64,000 nt of DNA from assembly GCF_029892065.1 (NCBI RefSeq), contig NZ_CP120374.1, forward strand, positions 248,001 to 312,000. The letters run 5' to 3'. Shown here one piece after another: positions 54,770 through 63,327 of the stretch (the first letter of the stretch is position 1; each line of letters begins with the position of its first letter). The notes beneath the pieces are model-generated. The model made no database searches. It had not been told where the DNA came from and saw only the letters and a list, made by a program, of their open reading frames with translations. Position numbers and translations under genes: made by a program. Source of the DNA: Sinorhizobium garamanticum. Its GTDB lineage: Bacteria > Pseudomonadota > Alphaproteobacteria > Rhizobiales > Rhizobiaceae.

Positions 54770-56983
54770 ATGGTCGCTGTAGAACAAGCGCTTCCTTCGT
54801 CGGCATCGCAGCTTGCCGCCAGGATCATGAGGGGTGGAAGAGTCCTCGCCTGCCCCGTCGACGAGGGATTTCTACTGGTCATCGGTACGGGCGAACCAAT
54901 GGCCGGAACTTTCTTGGCGGAGATCAATGACGACGTTGCCAGCCGGGTGACCGCCTCCATCGCTGGCTGGCTCCTGGCCTTGCCTTCGAGATCGGCCACG
55001 CATGGGTTCGCCGCCCTACTGCAGATGAGAGACACCGATCGTCCCCTCACGACGCTTCGCCTCGGCGAGGCGGAGACGGGCAAGCGATACATCTTCGCCC
55101 CGCGGTCAATTCCGGTGGGCGAGGCCGCCGCGCTCCTGGCGGAGCTCGCCGGGGAGCAACTCGGTGGTGTGCTGGATTCGCTGGTCGATGGGCTGATGCA
55201 GGGGTCCATCGGGCCGCGAAGGCTCGCCGCGATTATCGCTCTGTTGCAGTCCCGAAAGGGGGGCGACGGTTTCATAGAACTCCTTGGCGAAACCCACGAC
55301 GGAGTAATTCTCGTCAAGGGATGGGGCCGCGTTATCGAGCCCGGCAACTGCCGCGTAGTGGTGAATGGCAGCAAGCCCGTCGTTTGCGATTGTGGGATTG
55401 CCACCTTTCTCCGCCAGGACGTGCCGGCGGGAGGCTCGGGTTTCGTCGGACTAATTTCGACAAAAGAACTGCTCCGGGTCCGTGACATCGAGGGGCTCGT
55501 CTATCGCGGGCGTGGTGGCTGGCGGTACGCGCCGGTTCATGAGCACCGCCAGATCGCCGGCCTTTCGGAGACACCCGGGCATATTCGCTCGGTGCTGCTT
55601 CAGACCCGCAGCTCGCCGCAGGTTCTCTTGCAACTGCGCTCAGCGGCAAACAGCTTCGAGGGCCGCGAGACACTGTCCGCGCTGCCCGTCCCGGTACGGA
55701 TGGGAATAGATAGCGCCTTTGAGGCAATCGGGGGTGCTTTCCTGATCTCCGGCTGGCTGCTTGACCCCGAAGCCCACGTCCAAAGCGTCAAGCTCTGTGG
55801 CCAGCGCGCAGAAGCGCGGCTCGACGATCGTTGGACCCGGCTCGAGCGCGCCGACGTGACGGACGCCTTTACCGACGAGCCGATGTTCCGGAGCGCATTC
55901 GGCCATGGAATCCATTCCCACGGTTTCATCGTCTTTGCGAGCGGCCTCGGTTGGGATGCGGCGACACCCTTGCATCTGGAATTGACGCTCAAGGATTCCC
56001 GTCGCGCCTTCATGCCGCTGGCTCCGATCAGCGTTCCGCCCCGCTTGGCCGCACTTCGCCAGATCAGTTCCATCGATCCGGCAAACTGGGGACTCGCGGA
56101 AATCGTCGATCGCCAGATCGTTCCCTTTCTCTGTGCATCCGAGGCTTCCGCGCCGCGCGTCGGCACCATCCTTGATGCCGGTCCCTTCGAGCAAGCGGGA
56201 GGCCCGCCGATCGTCATAGCCGCCGAGGACTCTGAAGAAGGAGACATGGCCCCCTTCCTCGGGCTCTTGGCGCTCGATCCCGAGACCCGGCGCGCACCCA
56301 TCGCCCTCGTCCTGACCGCGGAACGCTTTCGGCGGCACGCCGGCCGCATCAGGGACCTGGCGCAATTCTACCGGCTGTCACTCAGGCTCATATCGGCTGC
56401 GGAGAGCGGCGATCTCTACGATCTCCTGGAAACAGGAATTCGGGCGATCTCGCATGAGACGGTGGTTCTGCTTGCCGGCTCGCTGTTGCCGAACCGGGTC
56501 GGCTGGTACGGCAAGCTCGTCGCTGCCCATGAGGCGAATGGGGGCATCATTTCCCCTACGCTTGCCTATGAGGACCATTCTGTTCGCTGGGCCGGGACCT
56601 GGTCGTCTGGACAATCCGAATATCCGGCCGCGGGGCGCTATGCGGGTTACCCGCTGAGCGCGGTCACAGGTCTTAAGTTGACGCAGGTCGCGGCAGCCTC
56701 GTTCGAATGCTGCATCATGCCACGCGAAGCCTTCCTCCTCGCCGGCGGCTTTTCCGGCGGCTATCTCGGCTCTCAGCAAAAGGGACTGGACCTTGGCCTG
56801 AGGCTCAGCCGCGACGGAATGCCCTCCTACTGGCTGCCATCGGTGCAGATGCTGGGGGCCGATGAGACGCCCGGCGCGGCGGCGGCTCCCCTCGTCGAGC
56901 GGATCGACCGCAGAATATTCGCTGCCCGTTGGGCTCCCGCCCCGGAAGGCGAAGGCAATTGGCTCGAAGAGGTCCCCGCATGA
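54770..56983 (+). CDS. wgeF: Large EPS II cluster protein, glycosyltransferase-like C-terminus
   Basis: A 737-residue protein. It carries a GWxxDP-like unit (FLISGWLLDPEAHVQSVKLC, about 323-342) related to that of WgeE. The C-terminal 250 residues recall a degenerate GT2 fold (GGIISPTLAYEDHSVRWAG, YLGSQQKGLDLGLRLSRDG), but no clear D-x-D site is visible. It may be a non-catalytic partner of WgeB. Overlaps wgeG by 4 bases. Position of expE6/wgeF. Confidence 0.7.
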   Translation: MVAVEQALPSSASQLAARIMRGGRVLACPVDEGFLLVIGTGEPMAGTFLAEINDDVASRVTASIAGWLLALPSRSATHGFAALLQMRDTDRPLTTLRLGEAETGKRYIFAPRSIPVGEAAALLAELAGEQLGGVLDSLVDGLMQGSIGPRRLAAIIALLQSRKGGDGFIELLGETHDGVILVKGWGRVIEPGNCRVVVNGSKPVVCDCGIATFLRQDVPAGGSGFVGLISTKELLRVRDIEGLVYRGRGGWRYAPVHEHRQIAGLSETPGHIRSVLLQTRSSPQVLLQLRSAANSFEGRETLSALPVPVRMGIDSAFEAIGGAFLISGWLLDPEAHVQSVKLCGQRAEARLDDRWTRLERADVTDAFTDEPMFRSAFGHGIHSHGFIVFASGLGWDAATPLHLELTLKDSRRAFMPLAPISVPPRLAALRQISSIDPANWGLAEIVDRQIVPFLCASEASAPRVGTILDAGPFEQAGGPPIVIAAEDSEEGDMAPFLGLLALDPETRRAPIALVLTAERFRRHAGRIRDLAQFYRLSLRLISAAESGDLYDLLETGIRAISHETVVLLAGSLLPNRVGWYGKLVAAHEANGGIISPTLAYEDHSVRWAGTWSSGQSEYPAAGRYAGYPLSAVTGLKLTQVAAASFECCIMPREAFLLAGGFSGGYLGSQQKGLDLGLRLSRDGMPSYWLPSVQMLGADETPGAAAAPLVERIDRRIFAARWAPAPEGEGNWLEEVPA

Positions 56984-58299
56984 GCGATCGTCTCCGCGTT
57001 CTCGTTGTTTCGCATGGACATCCGGCGATGTCGCTGGGCGGGGCTGAGATTGCTTCCCACAGCCTTCACAAGGGCCTGAACACGTTGCCGGGGGTTGAAT
57101 CGATCTATCTGGCGCGCGTCGGCCATCCGGTTCCGCGCCACGGTGCGTCAGCTCTCATGAGCCACCGTCTCGCGCCGGATGAAGTGCTCTTCCACGCCGA
57201 CGATTACGACCACTTCTTCCTCTCCAACGGCGATACGGATGCAATCCGGCGCGACCTCTTGCGCTTTGTCGGCGATCTTAAGCCCCATGTGGTCCACTTC
57301 CATCATCTGATCGGCATGGGAGTGGAGGCCCTCTACGCTCTTCGCGAAGCATTGCCGGAAGCGATTATCGTGGTGACCTTCCACGAGTATCTTTCGATCT
57401 GCCACAATCACGGGCAAATGGTGAAGCGACCGTCAGGCCAACTCTGCAGCAAGGCTTCTCCGATCAGCTGCCACGGCTGCTTTCCCGAAATCCCCGTCTC
57501 CCGTTTCCTGAAGCGCGAACAGTTCCTGCGCGGCATGCTCGGCCTCGCCGACGCCTTCGTCTCCCCGAGCATGTTCCTCGCCACGCGATATGTCGAATGG
57601 GGAATCGACGCGGAGAAACTCTCCGTGATCGAAAATGGGATAGTGGCTGGCGAGCGCGCGCCCGTGCGAGACCTGCCGGTTCAGACCGCCCGGCGAAACC
57701 GCTTCGCCTATTTCGGGCAGATGACGCCTTTCAAGGGCGTCGACGTGCTAATCGATGCGGTTTCGCGTGTGCCGCAGGAGATCTGGGGCGAAGATTCCTG
57801 CCTGATGATCTTCGGCGGTAACCTTGAACGCCAGCCGACCGAATTCCAGGACCGGGTCAAGAAGCTCATTGACGACGCCGGTCGCAGGGTGCGCTTCTAC
57901 GGTGCCTATCAGAACGCGGACATGCCGCGGCTCATGCGTTCGGCCGACTGGGTAATGTTGCCTTCGATTTGGTGGGAGAACTCGCCGGTGGTTATCCAGG
58001 AGGCCTTGCATCACCGTCGGCCGATCATCTGCTCTGATATCGGCGGCATGGCCGAGAAGGTTCAGGACGGCAGGGATGGGTTGCATTTCCGCGCGGGCAG
58101 CGCCCAGGACCTCGCCGACCGGCTTATCGAAGTGCTGGCCGAGCCACAGGTTTGGGATCGACTGCATGCAACCCTGCGGCCGCCGACCAGCCATGTCGAC
58201 GCGGCTCGCGCCCATGCAGAGCTCTATCGCCGGCTTCTCAGAGAAAAACGGAGCGCGATGGATGGCGGGCACTACGATCCGGTCTCGCTGACCGCCTGA
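56980..58299 (+). CDS. wgeG: GT4 glycosyltransferase
   Basis: A 439-residue GT-B glycosyltransferase. Motifs: HGHPAMSLGGAEIASHSLHK, VHFHHLIGMGVEALYALR, CHGCFPEIPVSRF, RFAYFGQMTPFKGVDVLIDA and PSIWWENSPVVIQEALHHRR with the E-x7-E donor site. Paralogue of WgeD. Start ATG at 56980 overlaps the wgeF stop; the frame is open 17 codons upstream as overlap only. Corresponds to expE7/wgeG. Confidence 0.88.
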   Translation: MSDRLRVLVVSHGHPAMSLGGAEIASHSLHKGLNTLPGVESIYLARVGHPVPRHGASALMSHRLAPDEVLFHADDYDHFFLSNGDTDAIRRDLLRFVGDLKPHVVHFHHLIGMGVEALYALREALPEAIIVVTFHEYLSICHNHGQMVKRPSGQLCSKASPISCHGCFPEIPVSRFLKREQFLRGMLGLADAFVSPSMFLATRYVEWGIDAEKLSVIENGIVAGERAPVRDLPVQTARRNRFAYFGQMTPFKGVDVLIDAVSRVPQEIWGEDSCLMIFGGNLERQPTEFQDRVKKLIDDAGRRVRFYGAYQNADMPRLMRSADWVMLPSIWWENSPVVIQEALHHRRPIICSDIGGMAEKVQDGRDGLHFRAGSAQDLADRLIEVLAEPQVWDRLHATLRPPTSHVDAARAHAELYRRLLREKRSAMDGGHYDPVSLTA

Positions 58300-58386
58300 A
58301 GCTTTGGGAAGAAGTGCGTCATGTCTCCCGAAGAGTGAAACGATATCGAGTCCGCAGCGTCGTCCAAATGGTCCTGGAGTCTCCAC

Positions 58387-59361
58387 ATGCTCATCTATTC
58401 CGACGAAAACCTCGAGGTGATACATCGCCCCGGATCGTCGGCGTATCTTCTCGTCACCTTCAATGAAATGGAAATGCAGGCGAACGGCAGTCGCTTCTGG
58501 GGTCAGCGGCTCTGCGAGAAAGCGGACATTGCCGCGCTCGGGTTCATCAGCAGGCGGCCGAACTGGTTTCCGGCGGCAAGCGTCGTGAAGGCGGTGAGCG
58601 CGGCGGCGCCGATACTTCGCGCAGCGTCGGAGCGCATCCTCTACGGCCATTCACAAGGCGGCTACGCGGCGCTGCGCTACCGGCGACGCTTTGACGCCAC
58701 CGTCGCCATCGCCTTTTGTCCGCAACTGTCGATAGACCCCAAGGCCGTGCCTTTCGACGGTCGCTTCACGCGTCATTTCGTGCCCGATCTCCATGCCAAT
58801 ATGGGGATTGCAGCCGACCACGCTGCCGGCCGGGCCTATATTTTCTACGACCCCTTCCATGCCGTCGATCGCCGCCACGCCGAGAGGATTGCGACGCTGC
58901 AAACGGATACGCGCCTCATCCCCGTGCACATGACGGGACATGGCACCGTACGGGCATTCACCGGATCGGCGCGCGCCCTTTCGCTTATCGAGGCCTGCCG
59001 TTCAGACGATGACCCGGGCCTGCGCACCCTCGCCCGCTCCGCCCGGGTCGATGCTCCCATGCGCCCCTATCAAATCGCAGTCACGGCGATCGCCCGCCAT
59101 CCGGCCTGGGCCGACCGGTTTCAGCAGCGCTTTGAAAGTGGTTTTTCGCCCGTCGAGCGGGTCAACTTCCTCTATCATCGCGCCAACCGCCACATCCGCG
59201 ACGGCGAGCTCGCGGTTGCACGCGACAAGCTAGCCGAGGTCGTGGCGCTGCAACCGGGCGATCCAGGCTTCGCGCGCCGGCTGCAAGAGCTCGATAGCCG
59301 CATGGCTCGCGCGCTCCAGGCTCAGGACCCACAAGTCACCTTGGGTGCGGCAGCTCTTTAG
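58387..59361 (+). CDS. wgeH: Alpha/beta-hydrolase-like protein with C-terminal helical repeats
   Basis: A 324-residue cytoplasmic protein. The nucleophile elbow G-H-S-Q-G (ERILYGHSQGGYAALRYRRR, about 78-97), a later Asp in AYIFYDPFHAVDRRH and a His in VHMTGHGTVRAF would complete a Ser-Asp-His triad. The last 90 residues (ANRHIRDGELAVARDKLAEV) look TPR-like. It may be an esterase acting on acetylated or pyruvylated galactoglucan. GGAG lies 8 bases before the ATG; 87-base gap from wgeG. Symbol by position (expE8/wgeH). Confidence 0.68.
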   Translation: MLIYSDENLEVIHRPGSSAYLLVTFNEMEMQANGSRFWGQRLCEKADIAALGFISRRPNWFPAASVVKAVSAAAPILRAASERILYGHSQGGYAALRYRRRFDATVAIAFCPQLSIDPKAVPFDGRFTRHFVPDLHANMGIAADHAAGRAYIFYDPFHAVDRRHAERIATLQTDTRLIPVHMTGHGTVRAFTGSARALSLIEACRSDDDPGLRTLARSARVDAPMRPYQIAVTAIARHPAWADRFQQRFESGFSPVERVNFLYHRANRHIRDGELAVARDKLAEVVALQPGDPGFARRLQELDSRMARALQAQDPQVTLGAAAL

Positions 59362-59363
59362 CG

Positions 59364-60017
59364 GCAAAAAAGAACTTCAGGTCCTGGCTCGATGGAGGAC
59401 AATTCGCCGGGTCTTCCTGCGATTGGTATCTCAAGGACCTGCCGCTTGAACGGCTGAGCGCCGGCGATGTCCTCATCGCCTATGAACTGAATGGCGCGCC
59501 GCTGGCGGCAGAGCATGGCTTTTCGGCGCGGCTCGTGGTGCCGGGTTACTATGGTACGAATAGCGTCAAGTGGCTGTGGAGGCTGCAGCTTGCCGCACGG
59601 AGGGCGGACGGGCTTTTCACGACCACTCTTTACAACGACGCGAGCGATGCACGGGACATCGCGGCGGGCCTGCCGCCGCAGCGGCCGGTCTGGGCGCTGG
59701 CACCGGAATCAATCATCGTGGCTCCTGCACCCGACGCAGTGGTCGCGCTTCGCGAGTCGGTCGAAATCTGGGGATGGGCTTGGTCGTTCCGCGGCATCGC
59801 CAGCGTGCAGGTCAGCACCGATGGAGGGAACACCTACAGGCATGCGACGGTTCAGCCGAGGCGCGGCTGGACCTGGCAGCGCTTTTCGCTGCAGTGGCAG
59901 CCGGGCCTTCGGGGCGTCGCACACCTTAGCGCCCGTGCCATCGAGGCTGGCGGCGCGGCGCAACCGGTCGAGGCGGTACGTAACGCAGTCCACACGGTAC
60001 GCGTCATAGTCGAGTAG
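59364..60017 (+). pseudogene. 5'-truncated sulfite oxidase-type molybdopterin enzyme
   Basis: An open frame without a proper start encodes the C-terminal part of a sulfite oxidase-family protein: LIAYELNGAPLAAEHGFSAR, LVVPGYYGTNSVKWLWRLQL and the dimerisation domain AVVALRESVEIWGWAWSFRG with VSTDGGNTYR. The N-terminal part with the molybdenum-ligating Cys is absent. Similarity begins almost exactly where wgeH ends, so a junction lies near 59364. Shorter in-frame starts (59535) would not give a working enzyme. Confidence 0.72.
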
Positions 60018-60163
60018 TCATACGTTCTGTTCGATATGTGCACGGCGAAGCGCTCTACGCCTGCCCTAAGGCAACCGAGTTCTCGCATCGACGGCCGGAA
60101 GCGCGTATAAATATCATAGACTTCGGTTGGACGAGTGCCTCAAGGGCCGAGGGTTTGCATCCG

Positions 60164-60188
60164 GGAACGTCCGTGCGCCCGGAACGTT
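60164..60188 (+). promoter_or_regulatory. EcfG/RpoE2-type promoter
   Basis: GGAAC (60164-60168), 16 bases, CGTT (60185-60188) matches the alphaproteobacterial general-stress sigma factor consensus GGAAC-N16/17-CGTT. It lies about 70 bases upstream of the small gene at 60256. Two more GGAACG strings (60181, 60234) lack a partner. The 13-mer GCATCCGGGAACG is repeated at 60157 and 60227. Confidence 0.6.
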
Positions 60189-60255
60189 TCGGATAGGTAG
60201 TATCCGGCGAGGCGCCGCCGAGCCGAGCATCCGGGAACGACGTGGAGTGAGAGTC

Positions 60256-60468
60256 ATGGAACTGACAAACGCTCGCAAATTGGCAGAGGAATACCTGCGC
60301 CTCGGCGGTCATCGCCGGGTGGTCATCGACGATAACCAGACCTCGGTCAGAAACTGGGAGCCAGAGCCGGCGGCGGCCGAGGCGTTCTGGAGGAAAAACG
60401 TAGAAATACTTGCGCCGGAGAGACAGCGCGAGGTGCAACTCCTGCTGCCTACGATCAATCGCGCATGA
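60256..60468 (+). CDS. Small charged protein, probably stress-induced
   Basis: A 70-residue helical protein (MELTNARKLAEEYLRLGGHR...), with many Glu and Arg and a conserved-looking tail LPTINRA. Start ATG after GGAGTGAGAG; the frame is open 43 codons upstream without coding character. I know no function. It has its own EcfG-like promoter and a terminator hairpin at 60510, so it is likely monocistronic. Small genes of this sort are frequent in the rhizobial general stress regulon. Confidence 0.6.
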   Translation: MELTNARKLAEEYLRLGGHRRVVIDDNQTSVRNWEPEPAAAEAFWRKNVEILAPERQREVQLLLPTINRA

Positions 60469-60509
60469 GCTAAGGGCCCGACTGATTTCGCACCCAGTGA
60501 CAGCGTGTA

Positions 60510-60531
60510 CCGCTCGAGCGGACGATTTTTT
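60510..60531 (+). terminator. Rho-independent terminator
   Basis: Palindrome CCGCTCGAGCGG (60510-60521) followed four bases later by six T residues (60526-60531), 40 bases after the small gene. The tetraloop would be TCGA with a short 4-pair GC stem, so strength is moderate. Confidence 0.55.
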
Positions 60532-60616
60532 GCGCCCATGCGCGGAACAGAAAACTTCGTTTTTGAATTGTAGCCCTGTCACCGATACGCGGAATGCGGC
60601 TGGCGAAAGCGTTGAG

Positions 60617-61447
60617 ATGAATGGACCGGATTGCCCGAGCAAGGTGTTGAGGGAGTCTCTCGACGACGAATGGTGGACTCAGCATCGTGGTGACTCTCCC
60701 ATAGTCGCCACGGCCATCCATAACGGCCACGCGGTGCGCGGCGCGGTCGAACGTCTCCTTGCTCTTTCTGCCGCGGAACGGCTGCGCGAGGAGGATCCTT
60801 TCACCGAGTTCATCATCCGCGATTTCCCGAATCGGATTGTCGTTCATCGGTCGCGATTTGAGGTCGATATCAATCGCCCCCGTGGCGGTGCGATATACGT
60901 GCGGCCGGAGCAGGCCTGGGGCCTCAAGGTTTGGGCCCGCGAGCCCCCGCACGATGTGGTCGAAGCGTCGCTGGCGATGCATGACGAATATTACGCCATG
61001 CTGGAAGCGATGCTCACGGGCATTGAGCGCCGCCATGGACGCTTCGTCGTTCTGGACGTCCACAGTTACAACCACAGGCGCGACGGTCCGGAAGCGGAAG
61101 CAACGCGAGCGGAAGCGGCGCCGGAGGTCAACATCGGCACATATTCGATGGATCGCGTGAAATGGGCCCTGGTGGTGGACGCTTTCGTCGAGGCCTTGCG
61201 CTCCGTTGAATGGCAAGGACGACGGCTCGACGTACGCGAAAACATCGCATTTCAGGGCAGAGGTGAACAAACGCGATTCATCCATGAGCGCTTCCCCGAC
61301 ACGGGCTGTGCGATTGCCGTCGAATTCAAGAAGTTCTTCATGGACGAGTGGACGGGCGAGCCGAACATGGAGGCGCTTGCGGCACTCAGGAAGCTTGTCT
61401 CGTCAACGCTGCCGCTGCTTGTGAGCGCGCTGGGAGCGAACCGATGA
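60617..61447 (+). CDS. N-formylglutamate amidohydrolase-family protein
   Basis: A 276-residue metal-dependent hydrolase of the N-formylglutamate amidohydrolase superfamily, which cleaves acyl-amino acid amides. Features: ATAIHNGHAVRG (first metal His), DINRPRGGAIYV, VVLDVHSYNHRRDGP with the second His, and AIAVEFKKFFMDEWTGE with the glutamate. Start ATG at 60617; the frame is open upstream but out of homology. It overlaps the next gene by 4 bases. No histidine-utilisation genes nearby, so the substrate is probably not N-formylglutamate. Confidence 0.85.
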   Translation: MNGPDCPSKVLRESLDDEWWTQHRGDSPIVATAIHNGHAVRGAVERLLALSAAERLREEDPFTEFIIRDFPNRIVVHRSRFEVDINRPRGGAIYVRPEQAWGLKVWAREPPHDVVEASLAMHDEYYAMLEAMLTGIERRHGRFVVLDVHSYNHRRDGPEAEATRAEAAPEVNIGTYSMDRVKWALVVDAFVEALRSVEWQGRRLDVRENIAFQGRGEQTRFIHERFPDTGCAIAVEFKKFFMDEWTGEPNMEALAALRKLVSSTLPLLVSALGANR

Positions 61448-63318
61448 AACGTTCCGCCGCGCCCTCCCCTAGGGATACCGCAGATACGCCCGAATGGCTC
61501 GCCGAGGCGCTGGCCTCCATCAAGGCCGGCAAGGCCGTGCGAAAAGACCTTCCGGACGGCGGACGGCTGCATATCGACCGCGCGCTTCCTTTTCTTTGCC
61601 TGCACATCTCCGGCGCCGAAGAAGGTCCGGTCGCCCGTGAGATCGCCCAGGCGAATGCCTCCTACCTCATTGCGCCAGATGCCAACATTGCTGTCTTGGT
61701 CATCGGGGCTGTCGGCGCGCTGCTCGAGCGGCGCCTCGGAGCATTCATAGTCCTGGAGATCGGCGAACTCGCGCGCGACGAATTGTTGACCGACGACGCA
61801 CCATATCTTCCACCCTTCAAGATCGAGGTTGCGGCAAGCCCGGAGGAGCCTGCACGGATTGCCGCAACGGCATTCGCCAATGCCGCCGAGGCGACCGAAG
61901 CAAAGTTCCGCACGCCGCGTGTGGAGTTTCGCGAAGCCGATGGGCTGAATGTGCCGTTTCCCTGTCTTCGCGTGCGATTTGCACCGATCTATCGGCAACG
62001 TGAGTCCGGCAACATTTATCCGCAGCTTCGCGAACGGCTGATCGCCAGTATCTTCGATGCCGGCCTGCAAGCCTTCGCCGCGTTCGTCAGGGCCACCAAA
62101 AGCATGGACATCTCGACGCATCGGGCGCTTGGTAGAAAGGCCTTCATCGACGCCGTGGTCCGCACCGACCGCAGTATCGACGAGGTTGCGTCGACCTTCG
62201 ATTTCCTGCTCGCGGTGACACCGATCAATGCCGACGCGGCATGGAGCGATTTTGCCGCGAGCGAGTACCGGCGAGCCCCGCGCTTTCTCTATCGGCCGCT
62301 GACGCTGGAGGTCGCGGCGGCAAAGAAAAAGCTCTTCTCGATCGCCTTCGACCACCTCGAAGATCCGGTGCTGTACCAGCTCTACCGCGAAAAGCAGCAG
62401 GAACTAGACCTTCAGCTGTCGTTGCTTTCGGCCCGGGAAAGCGCAAAGTTCATTGAATTCGGCCGCGCCCTCTATGGTCCCGTCGAACCGGAACTCTTGC
62501 GGGCTGCTCGGGATATTCTTGCCCGTACTGACGATGGAGACGCCAATCCAGGTCAAGGGCGCGTCGCGGAGCGCCACGCCGATTGCTATTTCGTCGAGCA
62601 ACAGGCACGCGCGATGATCGCTGAGTATCGGCGGCGTTACGCCGGCTTCGACGCCACCGTCGAAGTGCGTGATGATCTTCCCTCGGGTCTCCTGGTTTCG
62701 GGCAACCGCCTGCTGATCGCACGCAGCACCGCGATGGAAGCCGAACGCGTCGAGCCGATCTTGAGCCACGAGATCGGTGTCCATCTGCTGACCTATTTCA
62801 ACGGTTCGGCGCAGGGTCTGCGTCTTTTCCGGTCCGGCCTCGCCGGATACGAAGGTATGCAAGAGGGATTGGCAGTCTTTGCGGAGTACCTGACGGGCGG
62901 CATGAGCAGCGAGCGACTGCGCCTCATTGCCGCCCGCGTCGTTGCCTGCGCCGCGATGCTAGATGGCGCATCGCTGCCGGAAGCCTATCAACAGCTCGTC
63001 AAGGACCATGGGTTCTTGAAGGCTGATGCCTTCAACGTCGTCCTGCGCGTTTATCGCAGTGGGGGTCTCGCCAAGGATGCGATATACCTGCGCGGCCTTC
63101 TGCAACTCCTCTCCCATTTGGCCGCCGACGGCGCCTTGGAGCCGTTCTGGATGGGAAAGATCGCCGCTTCGCATTTTGGCGTCATGCAGGAATTGAGTGC
63201 CCGCGGACTGCTTGGTGTGCCGGCCGTGCACCCTATATTTCTTGACAATCCGGAAGCACCATCGCGCCTAGCCAAGGCACGCGCGGGAATGTCACCGCTC
63301 GACATGATCGAAAGTTAG
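61444..63318 (+). CDS. DUF1704 / QEGLA-motif metallopeptidase-like protein
   Basis: A 624-residue protein of the family often labelled flavohemoglobin expression-modulating QEGLA protein. The zinc motif HEIGVH (442-447) and the downstream YEGMQEGLAVFAEY (Q473-EGLA) mark it as a gluzincin-like peptidase, the group that includes the eukaryotic tubulin carboxypeptidase MATCAP. The N-terminal 200 residues include SGNIYPQLRERLIASIFDAG and are family-specific. Coupled to the amidohydrolase upstream by ATGA and to the ATP-grasp gene downstream by a 9-base gap. Confidence 0.85.
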   Translation: MKRSAAPSPRDTADTPEWLAEALASIKAGKAVRKDLPDGGRLHIDRALPFLCLHISGAEEGPVAREIAQANASYLIAPDANIAVLVIGAVGALLERRLGAFIVLEIGELARDELLTDDAPYLPPFKIEVAASPEEPARIAATAFANAAEATEAKFRTPRVEFREADGLNVPFPCLRVRFAPIYRQRESGNIYPQLRERLIASIFDAGLQAFAAFVRATKSMDISTHRALGRKAFIDAVVRTDRSIDEVASTFDFLLAVTPINADAAWSDFAASEYRRAPRFLYRPLTLEVAAAKKKLFSIAFDHLEDPVLYQLYREKQQELDLQLSLLSARESAKFIEFGRALYGPVEPELLRAARDILARTDDGDANPGQGRVAERHADCYFVEQQARAMIAEYRRRYAGFDATVEVRDDLPSGLLVSGNRLLIARSTAMEAERVEPILSHEIGVHLLTYFNGSAQGLRLFRSGLAGYEGMQEGLAVFAEYLTGGMSSERLRLIAARVVACAAMLDGASLPEAYQQLVKDHGFLKADAFNVVLRVYRSGGLAKDAIYLRGLLQLLSHLAADGALEPFWMGKIAASHFGVMQELSARGLLGVPAVHPIFLDNPEAPSRLAKARAGMSPLDMIES

Positions 63319-63327
63319 GAGCCGGAC

